The position numbers were made by a program, and so were the translations under genes. The notes beneath the pieces are model-generated. The model saw only the letters and a list, made by a program, of their open reading frames with translations. It did no database searches and was not told the DNA's origin. Positions 16,310-25,637 of a stretch of 64,000 nt of DNA are shown here, piece by piece; positions within the stretch are counted from its first letter, which is position 1, and the number at the start of each line of letters is the position of its first letter. The DNA comes from Alteromonas genovensis (lineage in GTDB: Bacteria; Pseudomonadota; Gammaproteobacteria; Enterobacterales; Alteromonadaceae): the NCBI RefSeq assembly GCF_010500895.1, contig NZ_JAAAWO010000007.1:1-64000 (forward strand). The letters run 5' to 3'.

Positions 16310-19300
16310 TCAATCAAACCCAAAACTTTGCTGATGACCTGCTTCGCCGTTCTCTGGGTTTTCTTTCAGTGTTTTTTTCGGCTTATGCTCCGGCGAATGC
16401 TCCGGCTTGTGCTCAACAGTATGCTCCGGTGTATGTTCTGGCTTGCTTCCAGTAACGGGCTCACTGCTATTATCTGTTTGAACCATAACCGCATCGTCGC
16501 CGTCAAATATGCTGTCTAGAGAATGCAGCACCTCTTGAGTGATAGACGTAAAGAACACCCCTTCCCCTTCTTGGTTCTCTGGGTGCATACCACGCAGATA
16601 CAAGTAATATACTCCCCCAAAATGGCGTTCTGGTTGGTAATCTGCAAGTGTATTGTTTAAATACCGATGTAGCGCAAGGCAATAAATAAGATACTGCAGA
16701 TCATAAAGATGATGCTGATTATTTTCAAACAATGCACTGGGGCTGTAGCTTGCGATGTCATCGCCTAACCACGTAGATTTATAGTCGGCCACGTAGTATT
16801 TGCCTTCATGTTCAAACAATAAATCGATAAAGCCGTGCATCATTCCCGCAAGGTTGGCTGTCATGAGGTGAGGCACTGTCAACGCCTGAGCGTTGTATTC
16901 AATGGCCACCTTTGCCCTGTGAGCACGTAAAACCTCGCTTAGCTCCGCCCATTTACTGTCTTTCATGGGGAAATAAAATTCAGCCTCTCTTAGAGTTTGG
17001 TTTAGCGTTAAGTCGCTTAATGTAAGGCTTTTGTTGGGATAAAGCGGTGTTTGCAATACTTCCTCTAGCCAGTCGTACAGTGAACTTACCTTGTCCTCCT
17101 CTAGCCCAAAACGACTGACCAACTCAGGCCCATGTTCATCCCACGTAGGCGCACTAAAGTCATTAAGCTCTAACAAATCATGTAAAAGATTACCGGCGCT
17201 TGCGCCTTTAGTTAGCGTAAAGCGCAAGCGGTGCGCCTCTTCAATATTCGTGGTAGTAGGTTTATCCGCCGCTTCATTAGTAAATCTGTCGCCAAAGCTA
17301 GATAGCCCATCTATTGAGAACTCTTCGTCACGAACAGTTTGTAGTACAGGTACCGTGTGCTCTTTTTGATTGGCAACCGGTATGTTTCCTTGCGTTGTCA
17401 GCCTACTTAGGGCTGAAAATGAATATAATCGCCAATCTTCACTGTGGGTGCCTGTAAATTGAAGTGCATAGAGTGTTTGGCTGGTTTCATCAAGGGTGAA
17501 ACTGGTGTATTTAAGGTCAAATTCATCGGCGCTGATGTGGCACGTATACGCATCAAATTCCCCGCTCACATTATCGAGCACGCCTTGCCAATCACTGACG
17601 CTATCGGCGTTATCGGCGTTATCGGCGTTATCGGCGTTATCGGCGTTATCGGTACTGACTCCTAGCGCTCGCGCAAGTGCACTTTTTTCATTACCATCAA
17701 GGGGAATAACTCCCATATAACAGCGATGAGCGGCGCGAGTAACCGCTACGTAGGCCAGTCGCATATCTTCTGCGGCTCCTTCAGCACGCACTCTTGCGAT
17801 AGCTTGCTTTGTTTGCCCTAACTGCAGCTGTAACCCTTGTTTATCTTCATCATAGTAAGTCAGTATTTGCGACATCGACTTGCCGTTTTTTGCTGGATCC
17901 TTGTAGCCCGTGGCAAATGGAATAAACACAATCGGATACTCTAGCCCCTTAGAGCCATGCTGCGTCACTAAACGGATAAGCTGATTGTCACTCTCCAAAC
18001 GCAGTGTCATCTCTTCATCTGACTCACTCTGGTGTATTTGTTTATGCAGCCAGTCGAGCAGTTGCTCGGGCCTTTGGTTGGTTGTGCTTGCCTTTTCAAG
18101 GACTTCAGCAAGGTGTTGATAATTGGTTAGCGCTCGCTCTACTTCCCCGCCGTATGGCGTGTAGCTTTCTTGCATTAAGTATAGCAATACACTCATACAG
18201 CCTTTTTGCAGCCACAATTCACGCAGTAACAGTACCCGCTCGAAGGCAGTGTCCCACAGCGCATCATCTTCGTGATACAGCAAATCAACCAGTACCTCAG
18301 GGCTATAGCCCCACAAGGGCGATGCTAAACTTGCCGCTACTTTGCTGCTGTCGCTGGCATGCCAAATGCCATTTAACAAGCGCAAAATGTCTTTGGCTTC
18401 TGGCGTGAGGAATAAATTACTTCGATCGCTTAAGTAAACACAGGCCAAACCTTGCTGTTGCAGCACATACTTTATTGCATTGGCTTCAGTTCTGTCTTTT
18501 ACCAAAATGGCAATGTCGGCGGGTGTGACAGGGGCGGCCGGTGTGACATGGGCGACGGGGTTACTGTCGTTGGTGCCGGACGAGTTCGCATCGTCAGCAC
18601 TTTTGTCATTACCGCTTTTATCATTAACGCTTTCTGGCTTTGAATTTTCAAAACCGGCTTCATTTAGAAGACGATAGATTTCTTGTGCAATCCACAGCGC
18701 CATTTTACGGCGCATTGTGTTGGTATCTTGCTTATCGTCTAAGCACATACTCACGTAATTCATTGCACTGCGCTGTTCACATGGATCGCTTAACGGATGC
18801 TTCGCTGCAGCGGCCTTTTTGGTAAACTCTACCTGCGTGTAATCAATATTAAAACCGAAAACATTACCAGAATGAGCTGCCGACAGCGGCGCACCATAAA
18901 ACACGCGATTGTACGCACTGACCATGCCTTTAACAGAACGCCAGTTCGTGTTCATAACCCACCGGAAATCTGCTTGTTTACCTGCTTTTAAATAGGTGAA
19001 TATATCCCCGCCTCTAAAGCGATAAATAGCCTGTTTGGGATCGCCAATCATCAAGAGCGCGCTTGTTTTGGTGCTAGCCTCTGTGGTGCTAGTCTCTGTG
19101 GTGCTAGTCTCCGTGGTGTTGGTATCTGTGGTGTTGGTATCTGTGGTGTTAGTATCTGTGGTGCTAGTGCTTAAAGCGTTAGCATCAGGTTCGCGAGGAT
19201 ACACTGCGTCTAAAATAGCGTATTGTTTGGCATCGGTATCTTGGAATTCATCGATTAATGCTACAGGGAATTTTTTGCGAAGCTCTGCGGCTAGCGTATT

Positions 19301-20491
19301 GTCAGGTTTTGCCACCTCATCAGCCAGCATATTAATGAGGTCGTCGAAATCAATGATCCCACGCTGCTTTTTCTGTTTTATCACTCGCTGTTTTATAAAG
19401 GAAATGGCGTCATTGACTAACGCAAAAACAGGCAGCTGAGCCAACGTGTTATCTCTTTCCTCAATCTCGACTTCTATCGCTTTGGTAAAGTCTTTAATGG
19501 GACTTAGCAGTTCTTTGACGCCAGAGGTATTGCGAGAGTAACGCCTTTTATCTAGAAATGCTTTGGCCTCGCTAGGCGCATCGGTGTACTGCCCCTGCCT
19601 CAACCACGATTTCAATGCCTCAAGCTCGCCAGGGCGTACCTTTTGGTGGGCAGCGCTCTTAATAAGCTGTTCGTGTAGCAGCGATTCATTGGCTTCTATG
19701 CCACTTAAGAAGGCCGCAAATTGAGTCTGTTGGGTATCAGGGTTACTCTCTAAATTATATTTAAATGACTCCTCTACCGCATGTTCATCAAGCACATTAG
19801 GGGTTAACGTACTGCGGATGCTTGCATTAAATTCACCTAGCAAACGCTCAGGCACATGCCACCCTTTTGATGCCAACAGCAAGAAATCGTCTTCGGTAAA
19901 ACCGTCATGACCACCACTGACTTTTCTTATCCAGTCTTCACTGGCCTGCAAGTATAGGTCGCTGGTATCTTTACTTAAATTCAGTGACATCGCAAAGCCA
20001 CTATTAAAGGCAAGTTGCCCTATTACATGCTGGCAGAACCCATGTATTGTAAAAACCGATGCCTCATCAAGCTCTAGCTGCGCGGCTCTGAGTAAGCTCA
20101 AGCTTTCTTCAAGATTGCAGTGAGTCAGTAAATGACTAAAGACCGGATCTATGTCTTCTGGAACAGCGCCTTCATTGTCTATTGCCTGTTGCCAAAAACT
20201 AGCAGCTTCACGCAGCGTAGCCGCTACACGACCTTTAATTTCCTCAGTGGCGGCCTTGGTAAATGTCATTACCAAAATCTCTTTTACCGTTAGCTTCTTT
20301 TCAAGCAGTAGGCGCAGATACAACCGCGTAATATTGTACGTTTTCCCCGTTCCTGCACTTGCCTCAATAAGATGCCTGCCGTTGAGGGGCATGCTAGGCA
20401 CATCGAGCAATCGAGATGCCACAGTACTGTTTGAAAGAGTACTGTTTGAAAGAGTACTGTTTGAAAGAGTGCTACTTGAAACATCACTCAT
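16310..20491 (-). CDS. recB: RecBCD exonuclease V, beta subunit
   Basis: The 1393-residue protein is RecB, the 3'-5' helicase and nuclease of RecBCD. Walker A is LIEASAGTGKTYNITRLY (about 41-58), followed by GIIDFDDLINML, PVALIDEFQDTDAKQY and LMIGDPKQAIYRFRGGDIF. The nuclease core includes MHGFIDLLFEHEGKYYVADY followed by KSTWLG near 1240. The ATG at 20491 overlaps the recC TGA (ATGA) and follows GGAGGAACAGCT, so translation is coupled. An upstream in-frame extension to 20590 lies inside recC and is rejected. Four segments are low-complexity, encoded by DNA minisatellites: (NSTLS)n at the N-terminus, TDTNT/TETST repeats near 445-475, ADN repeats near 950, and PEHKPEHS repeats at the C-terminus. 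They make the protein longer than E. coli RecB (1180). Confidence 0.96.
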   Translation of the reverse strand: MSDVSSSTLSNSTLSNSTLSNSTVASRLLDVPSMPLNGRHLIEASAGTGKTYNITRLYLRLLLEKKLTVKEILVMTFTKAATEEIKGRVAATLREAASFWQQAIDNEGAVPEDIDPVFSHLLTHCNLEESLSLLRAAQLELDEASVFTIHGFCQHVIGQLAFNSGFAMSLNLSKDTSDLYLQASEDWIRKVSGGHDGFTEDDFLLLASKGWHVPERLLGEFNASIRSTLTPNVLDEHAVEESFKYNLESNPDTQQTQFAAFLSGIEANESLLHEQLIKSAAHQKVRPGELEALKSWLRQGQYTDAPSEAKAFLDKRRYSRNTSGVKELLSPIKDFTKAIEVEIEERDNTLAQLPVFALVNDAISFIKQRVIKQKKQRGIIDFDDLINMLADEVAKPDNTLAAELRKKFPVALIDEFQDTDAKQYAILDAVYPREPDANALSTSTTDTNTTDTNTTDTNTTETSTTETSTTEASTKTSALLMIGDPKQAIYRFRGGDIFTYLKAGKQADFRWVMNTNWRSVKGMVSAYNRVFYGAPLSAAHSGNVFGFNIDYTQVEFTKKAAAAKHPLSDPCEQRSAMNYVSMCLDDKQDTNTMRRKMALWIAQEIYRLLNEAGFENSKPESVNDKSGNDKSADDANSSGTNDSNPVAHVTPAAPVTPADIAILVKDRTEANAIKYVLQQQGLACVYLSDRSNLFLTPEAKDILRLLNGIWHASDSSKVAASLASPLWGYSPEVLVDLLYHEDDALWDTAFERVLLLRELWLQKGCMSVLLYLMQESYTPYGGEVERALTNYQHLAEVLEKASTTNQRPEQLLDWLHKQIHQSESDEEMTLRLESDNQLIRLVTQHGSKGLEYPIVFIPFATGYKDPAKNGKSMSQILTYYDEDKQGLQLQLGQTKQAIARVRAEGAAEDMRLAYVAVTRAAHRCYMGVIPLDGNEKSALARALGVSTDNADNADNADNADNADSVSDWQGVLDNVSGEFDAYTCHISADEFDLKYTSFTLDETSQTLYALQFTGTHSEDWRLYSFSALSRLTTQGNIPVANQKEHTVPVLQTVRDEEFSIDGLSSFGDRFTNEAADKPTTTNIEEAHRLRFTLTKGASAGNLLHDLLELNDFSAPTWDEHGPELVSRFGLEEDKVSSLYDWLEEVLQTPLYPNKSLTLSDLTLNQTLREAEFYFPMKDSKWAELSEVLRAHRAKVAIEYNAQALTVPHLMTANLAGMMHGFIDLLFEHEGKYYVADYKSTWLGDDIASYSPSALFENNQHHLYDLQYLIYCLALHRYLNNTLADYQPERHFGGVYYLYLRGMHPENQEGEGVFFTSITQEVLHSLDSIFDGDDAVMVQTDNSSEPVTGSKPEHTPEHTVEHKPEHSPEHKPKKTLKENPENGEAGHQQSFGFD
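16370..16442 (-). repeat. In-frame PEH(T/K/S) repeat at the recB 3' end
   Basis: Imperfect 12-base units (for example tgctccggcttg on the plus strand) encode PEHTPEHTVEHKPEHSPEHK at the C-terminus of RecB, past the nuclease domain. The unit length is a multiple of three, so copy-number change keeps the frame. Confidence 0.75.
17602..17652 (-). repeat. Five perfect 9-bp repeats in recB
   Basis: The plus-strand unit tatcggcgt is repeated five times, plus a partial sixth copy. It encodes ADN-type repeats (DNADNADNADNAD) in RecB between helicase motifs. The near-perfect identity points to recent slippage expansion. Confidence 0.9.
19071..19169 (-). repeat. Six 15-bp repeats in recB
   Basis: Units of the type gtgctagtctctgtg and gtgttggtatctgtg repeat six times plus a partial copy, encoding a run of TDTNT and TETST pentamers in RecB. 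The repeat lies just before the LMIGDPKQA motif, in what must be a surface loop. Confidence 0.9.
20423..20475 (-). repeat. Three 15-bp repeats at the recB 5' end
   Basis: agtactgtttgaaag is repeated three times with a degenerate fourth copy, encoding the NSTLS pentamers of the RecB N-terminus, ahead of Walker A. Confidence 0.85.
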
Positions 20492-23400
20492 AGCTGTTCC
20501 TCCGCCGCACAATTCGCCACCATGGAAAACAAAATAAAGCCTTCGACATGAGGAAAGCTCTGCCATGAAATTCCATCGGGAAAAAGCCATTTCAGATACG
20601 GGTTATTGGCCATGTCTGCACTAAATTGCCCCGAGGACTGCAGCCAGTTTTTAAGTACACGTTCGGCCTCTATGCTATTGAACAGATCGCTACTGCGCTC
20701 GACGATTTGTTGTGCCTTTTCTGATACGACATTAGGCGCAGTTTCGCTGTCTTTTGTATCATCCGAGCTATTATAATCCGAGCTTTTATCATAAGAGCCC
20801 TGTTCTTCAAAGCGATATGCAAAAGCAGTAGAGCTTGATTGCTGTAACGTAGCCATAATATCGTCATAATGTTCAGGCTTTATCTCACCCACTATCGCCT
20901 TACTGTCAGAATTTCGCTTACCTGGGACTAGGTCTGAGTATAAGCTGCGGTAAAGAGGCGTTGGCGCGGTGAGTATTGCCATGTATAGCTGTTCAATAAA
21001 TAACAATATGTTTTCAGCAGTGGCAGCGTCGAAAGACGCGAAGCGACGTTTCATCAACTTTGTTTCGCCTTTTTCCCAATCGCAATAATAAATATCCAGC
21101 GGATAGCCATGATGAGAGCTGGTTTCACTGTCGGCGCAAAAAACGAGTTGAGACATAAAGTACGACAGTGCTCTTATGTCGTTAATTTTTCCGGCGCTTC
21201 GTAGCACTAAACTATCAGCAGCTTCAAAAGCGCTGGCAGTGAAGGTGATGTGCTTACCAACGAAACTGACGTTTTTTGCCGCAGCATCATGAGGGCCCAT
21301 TGCCTGGGTTAATGCTAGCGCTCCGTCTTTCCACATTTGTAGCTCTTCTTTTGCCACAGGGTTATTCGGAATATCACCTCGCAAAGAAGCAAATTCAACC
21401 ACCTGCTCTGAAGATAGTTCATGATGCGAGCTTTCCTGTTGCCCTGATGGCACTGAGAAAATAGCGCCTAGAACTTGATAGCGCACAAGCGCATTGGTTT
21501 CAAACGGCTCGCTGTTATCTAGCAAGGTGAAAGACTGGGATAGGTTTACCCCTAAGCGCTGCAGCGAAAAGTATTCCAAAGGATCTTTAAATGCCCTTGC
21601 CACCTGCATGGTTGAAAGCCGTGTTTCATCTGCACTTTTACTGTTTTCGTTAGCGCTATGCCTATCGCCGGTCTGGGCATTCGCTTTTGTTTCTAAAGAA
21701 GCGCTTTGAACTGAATCTAATTGTTGAGCCTCAGCCTGTGACTGTGAAGATTTAGTTGCCTGTGTCTGTGAAGCATTGGTTTTTTGCAATGCGTCTGCTA
21801 AGCGAAGCCAACCCGTCTCATAGCTTGGAAGCTGACCGGTAAATGCCGCCTCGCTAAAGGGATGCAGTGGCGCGTGCTTCACAAAGTGCGACGTATCAAG
21901 CTGATAGCCTGTTGCTAGCATATCGAGAAATTCTGCTAGCACCAAACTTGGCTGACGTTCACTGTTATTTTTTACATCGTTACCTTGGTAACTTAAATAC
22001 AGGCTCTCTCGGGTAGAAATGATTGCCTCTAAAAAAAGATACCTGTCTTCTAGTCTTCGTGACCTATCGCCTGTTCGTCTTTTCGGTCCCGCCATAAGGT
22101 CAAGACCAAGCGGCGTTGCTTTTCTTGGAAACTCGCTATCGTTTAACCCTAAAATACATACCTTCTTAAACGGAATGCTGCGCATGGGTAACATAGAACA
22201 TACGGTTACTTGTCCCGTCATGAAGTGGTTTCCGGCATCAGGAGAGGAGAAGCGGCTTAACAATAGCTCCCGAATTTGACATAAGCTTAGCTCATGTTCG
22301 TAGTCTGCTTCATTGCATCGCGCATATAAGTCAGCGGCAACTTTAGCGATTAAGTCCCAGCTTTGTTCCTGATCTTTGGTAGACACAAAGCACGCATCAC
22401 GCAGCTGTAACAAATCGTGCGCCCAAGCTTTCGGCGAGCGCGGTGTAGTGAGTTCGTTTGCAAACCGTCCCAGTAAATCAATAACCTGTACCAGCTTGCC
22501 TAAAATAAGCGCGCTTTGCCCTTCTACGTCGGGTATGGTCAGCGACCCATCAACAATCATTTCGCTATCTGATGCTAGCATGCCCATTAATAAGCGACGA
22601 ATTCCCCACCACCAGCTGTAGGTGTTTTCCTTTGTTACGCCCTCTGAGACAGACGCCTTATGCTGGGCATTTAGCCCCCAATGAATATGAGCTTGCTCAA
22701 GCCATACCATCATCTGATCGATATCAGCCTGCGTAACATTAAAGCGCTTTTGCACAGAATCGAGCTGTAGATAATCCATTATATCTGCTACGCCAAAGCG
22801 GCTATCTGGCAATTCTAGCAGCGCCATAAAAGCGGCAATCAATGGCTCGGTATCCATTGGGCTTCTGTCGGCGATTGAACATGGCAAACGGGTGGTGCCA
22901 TTGGTGTACTGGTTTTTAGTGCCTACTCGGTGAAAAACGGCGTCGACGAAAGGAGCATAATTTTCAATAGCAGGGCACATCACCAGAATATCTGAAGGGG
23001 TGCGGGTGGTATCTTGTGACAACCAATGTAATAGATGATCATGCAGCACCTGCACCTCACGCAGCGCAGAGTGAGTGCACATAATAGTGACACTGTCGTC
23101 TTGCTCTGCTTCTTGAGGGTCGTTTACATGAATAGGGCTTGCAGGCAGGGCCTGTAATATATCGCTATGAATACGCTTTAGTAAATTGCGCTGTGCAAGT
23201 CCCCTACCTAAGCTTTTCGTGCTTTGGGGCTTTTCTGCTAAGCTAGTGCCTTCAAGAATCGTCTCTTCAAAGTTTGTTTCTTCACTGCTTATTTCTTCGC
23301 TGCTTGTTTCTTCACTGTTTGTGAATTGAGCAAGGGCGTCGTCAAGAGCGTCAATCACAGGAGCATCAATCTCGGGGGCATCAAAAGCACTAATTTCAAA

Positions 23401-24291
23401 GGTGTCTAACTCGGTCAGTAAGTTAAACAACTCTCTCCCTTGTTTTCCCAAGTTCCCTAACAACGAATTACTCTGCTCGTTCTCCATCCACTTATTGACG
23501 CCTTCCATGCGCAGCTGTTTTGCAAGTTCGCTGTCGCTTTTAGCATCTCCCCAATAATTAACACTGGGATTTAAATGAAAAATATGAATATCGATGTGTT
23601 CGGCCAGCGCATCAAAAAATGCAATGAGTTGGGGCGCCATGGTATTAATAGCAAAAACCACTATGCGAGAGGGAAGATTCGTTGGCAACTGGCCTTTACT
23701 CAGTGCTTCTATAGTCATCTTGTGAAGCCGAGCAGGATGCAAAGGCTGCTCTTTTGTCAGAATACGCCAAATTTCGCTCTGCCACGACTCCATATCATCA
23801 AACACTACCTTCTCATTATTTTCCCAGGCAAAGAGCCAGTCTGGTCGATAAAGTAAGTACTGCTCATACACATCGGCAAGGGCCGTAGCCAGCTGTAAAC
23901 GCTGAACGCCCTGCTCTTGCTCACTGCCCGCACTTAACCAATAGCGGCGCACTTGTTCAAACGCACTAGTGTTCATCAGGGCATCGTCTTGCAGAATATT
24001 ATCTATACGCCACGTAAGTACCTCTCGTCGATAAGGAGACTGGCGAGGTACCTTTTCACTGCCTAACACCACCCGGGCTGTATTCCACATAAACCTTACA
24101 GGCAAAGGGAAATCAAGATTCATTGCAATTCCCTGCTCTCGAGCCAGCTGCATGCTTACCCAATGCTGCATACCAGGACTTTCAACAAGGATAGTTTCAG
24201 GGGAGAATACTGAGGAGGGTTGTTGCTCAAGTAACGAGGTAAGCAGAAAACTAAGATGCTCTAATTTGTTTGATGGATATAGCGCAAGCAA
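20488..24291 (-). CDS. recC: RecBCD exonuclease V, gamma subunit
   Basis: The 1267-residue protein is RecC, the Chi-recognising scaffold of RecBCD. It opens LALYPSNKLEHLSFLLTSLL followed by ETILVESPGMQHWVSMQLA, a close match to the RecC N-terminus, and has FPRKATPLGLDLMAGPKRRT followed by GDRSRRLEDRYLFLEA, characteristic of the family. The start is a TTG at 24291 with AAAGGA eight bases upstream; no in-frame ATG fits. It is longer than E. coli RecC (1122), partly because of acidic or polar inserts: an EETSSEE-type repeat around residues 315-345 and a Q/S/T-rich segment near 840-890. It is the first gene of the recC-recB-recD operon and overlaps recB by four bases. Confidence 0.95.
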   Translation of the reverse strand: MLALYPSNKLEHLSFLLTSLLEQQPSSVFSPETILVESPGMQHWVSMQLAREQGIAMNLDFPLPVRFMWNTARVVLGSEKVPRQSPYRREVLTWRIDNILQDDALMNTSAFEQVRRYWLSAGSEQEQGVQRLQLATALADVYEQYLLYRPDWLFAWENNEKVVFDDMESWQSEIWRILTKEQPLHPARLHKMTIEALSKGQLPTNLPSRIVVFAINTMAPQLIAFFDALAEHIDIHIFHLNPSVNYWGDAKSDSELAKQLRMEGVNKWMENEQSNSLLGNLGKQGRELFNLLTELDTFEISAFDAPEIDAPVIDALDDALAQFTNSEETSSEEISSEETNFEETILEGTSLAEKPQSTKSLGRGLAQRNLLKRIHSDILQALPASPIHVNDPQEAEQDDSVTIMCTHSALREVQVLHDHLLHWLSQDTTRTPSDILVMCPAIENYAPFVDAVFHRVGTKNQYTNGTTRLPCSIADRSPMDTEPLIAAFMALLELPDSRFGVADIMDYLQLDSVQKRFNVTQADIDQMMVWLEQAHIHWGLNAQHKASVSEGVTKENTYSWWWGIRRLLMGMLASDSEMIVDGSLTIPDVEGQSALILGKLVQVIDLLGRFANELTTPRSPKAWAHDLLQLRDACFVSTKDQEQSWDLIAKVAADLYARCNEADYEHELSLCQIRELLLSRFSSPDAGNHFMTGQVTVCSMLPMRSIPFKKVCILGLNDSEFPRKATPLGLDLMAGPKRRTGDRSRRLEDRYLFLEAIISTRESLYLSYQGNDVKNNSERQPSLVLAEFLDMLATGYQLDTSHFVKHAPLHPFSEAAFTGQLPSYETGWLRLADALQKTNASQTQATKSSQSQAEAQQLDSVQSASLETKANAQTGDRHSANENSKSADETRLSTMQVARAFKDPLEYFSLQRLGVNLSQSFTLLDNSEPFETNALVRYQVLGAIFSVPSGQQESSHHELSSEQVVEFASLRGDIPNNPVAKEELQMWKDGALALTQAMGPHDAAAKNVSFVGKHITFTASAFEAADSLVLRSAGKINDIRALSYFMSQLVFCADSETSSHHGYPLDIYYCDWEKGETKLMKRRFASFDAATAENILLFIEQLYMAILTAPTPLYRSLYSDLVPGKRNSDSKAIVGEIKPEHYDDIMATLQQSSSTAFAYRFEEQGSYDKSSDYNSSDDTKDSETAPNVVSEKAQQIVERSSDLFNSIEAERVLKNWLQSSGQFSADMANNPYLKWLFPDGISWQSFPHVEGFILFSMVANCAAEEQL
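23262..23328 (-). repeat. Degenerate 15-bp repeats in recC
   Basis: Units such as gtttcttcactgctt recur four times with substitutions and encode SEETSSEEISSEETNFEET in RecC. They are in frame and lie in an acidic linker. Confidence 0.7.
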
Positions 24292-24444
24292 TCTAAAAAT
24301 CCTTTATTTGACTGGCAGTTAGCCTATCTTATACATACAAGGGCATGTTGACCTTTAATAGAGAAATAGTGTATCGCAATTAACTGCAGTGTTAAGTGTT
24401 TTATTTCTTATTGTGAGGGCGGCGTTAAAGGGGAAAAACAGGAA

Positions 24445-24496
24445 AAAAGAGAAAAAAACCCATACAGACCTCAGGACACGAAAATTCTGTATGGGT
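24445..24496 (-). terminator. Minus-strand intrinsic terminator with no obvious upstream gene
   Basis: On the minus strand a perfect 11-bp stem (ACCCATACAGA paired with TCTGTATGGGT, 17-base loop) runs directly into TTTTTTTCTCTTTTTT. It lies 167-205 bases upstream of the recC start. The gene to its right is on the other strand, so this must end a short minus-strand RNA or act as an attenuator in the recC leader. Confidence 0.75.
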
Positions 24497-24845
24497 AAGG
24501 TTTACGGGCTGCGCAATTGCCGCTCAAATGCGTGTTGCCTGGCACTCATTTAAACGATGTGCTATTGCACAACTCAGTTAACGTTATTAGCAAAGCAGGT
24601 AAGATGCCAATTTTAAAAATCAATATAATCAATAGGTTAAATTAAAACCTATTCCATCAACCTTAGACTTTAGATTAATTTTGGTGCAGCCGCACCAATG
24701 TGTGACACGCTTCAATACTCTTAAACTGCGCAAATTCCAAGCAGCAGCATCATGCTTCATTCAAATAATTATTTATCCACACGCTGGCTTCCAGTACACT
24801 TTGCGCCATCGTATACAGATTAAAATTAGGTTATCAGGAGCCACA
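24497..24845. other. Intergenic region between recC and the dUTPase gene; possible small-RNA locus
   Basis: No protein-like frame is supported: an extension of the dUTPase frame to TTG 24681 lacks a ribosome binding site. The region holds a 7-bp hairpin (TTGGTGC-agcc-GCACCAA, 24681-24698) and AT-rich segments suitable for promoters of both directions. With the orphan terminator at 24445-24496, it could encode a minus-strand leader or small RNA. Confidence 0.4.
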
Positions 24846-25502
24846 ATGTTAAATGCACAGCAGCTAGCAACAATGCTTTCGCTTCAAGACAAGATGAATG
24901 CAAAAGTGAACCCAGACTGGCTAAATGCGGGTTACGGTTACCTGCGCGCCGCCATGGTTGAGTCGGTTGAAGCCATAGAGCATCACGGCTGGAAATGGTG
25001 GAAAGCACAACACAAAGACTTACCACAGCTGCAGATGGAACTTGTAGACATTTGGCACTTCGCATTAAGTGCGTGCATTATCGATGCTAATGGTGACGTT
25101 GACGCTTCTGCAAAAAGTATTGCAGCAGAACTTGCGAGTGGTCAAACAGTAGTAGTCTTTGACAATCAAAACTACGATGCAACCCAACAGTCTTTGCTTG
25201 ATAACTTAGAACTAATGACGGGTTTGTGTGCAGCGAAGCGCTTTAGTGTTCCTTTATTTATGCATATTGTTAAACAATGTGACATGTCTGTTGACGAGTT
25301 ATACCGTCAGTACGTTGGCAAGAATGTACTTAACTTTTTCCGTCAGGATAATGGCTATAAAGAAGGAACATATGTTAAACAATGGAGTGGTCGTGAAGAC
25401 AATGAACATCTTGTTGAAGTCATGAATGCATTAGATTTGTCGAAGCCTGAGTTCAGTGACTTGGTTTACCAAGGGCTGCAAGCGCGCTATCAGAGCAAGT
25501 AA
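24846..25502 (+). CDS. Dimeric all-alpha dUTPase-like nucleotide pyrophosphatase
   Basis: The 218-residue protein belongs to the dUTPase_2/MazG-like all-alpha NTP pyrophosphatase group. It shows LQDKMNAKVNPDWLNAGYGY, then RAAMVESVEAIEHHGWKWWK (an E-x-x-E type metal site) and LQMELVDIWHFALSACI (the second E-x-x-D site). These enzymes hydrolyse dUTP to dUMP and pyrophosphate, keeping uracil out of DNA. ATG 24846 is chosen because CAGGAG lies eight bases upstream. It is a single-gene unit closed by the terminator at 25525-25558. It resembles the dimeric rather than the trimeric (dut) family, so no symbol is given. Confidence 0.88.
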   Translation: MLNAQQLATMLSLQDKMNAKVNPDWLNAGYGYLRAAMVESVEAIEHHGWKWWKAQHKDLPQLQMELVDIWHFALSACIIDANGDVDASAKSIAAELASGQTVVVFDNQNYDATQQSLLDNLELMTGLCAAKRFSVPLFMHIVKQCDMSVDELYRQYVGKNVLNFFRQDNGYKEGTYVKQWSGREDNEHLVEVMNALDLSKPEFSDLVYQGLQARYQSK

Positions 25503-25524
25503 TGCGTGAATAACTCGTAACCAA

Positions 25525-25558
25525 CAAAAAAGCGCCTTTTAAATGGCGCCATTTTTTG
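25525..25558 (+). terminator. Bidirectional intrinsic terminator
   Basis: AAAAAAGCGCC and GGCGCCATTTTTTG flank a short loop. The A and T runs on both sides let it serve both the dUTPase gene (plus) and the converging acyl-CoA ligase gene (minus). Confidence 0.85.
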
Positions 25559-25637
25559 TTTTTTGGAAATGTTACCAACAACTCTTCGTTAACAAGTAAT
25601 ATCAACTAGGTAGATAACACACTCCAACAGAGGCTGC

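Noticed and set aside
17444..17720. Repetitive open frames antisense to recB
   Set aside because: They are created by the 9-bp repeat, which is open in several frames; recB motifs flank the repeat on the minus strand.
20492..20590. N-terminal extension of recB
   Set aside because: It lies inside recC; the ATGA overlap at 20488-20491 with GGAGGAAC upstream is the natural start.
24681..24845. N-terminal extension of the dUTPase gene
   Set aside because: No ribosome binding site and non-family residues; ATG 24846 has CAGGAG and a family-typical N-terminus.
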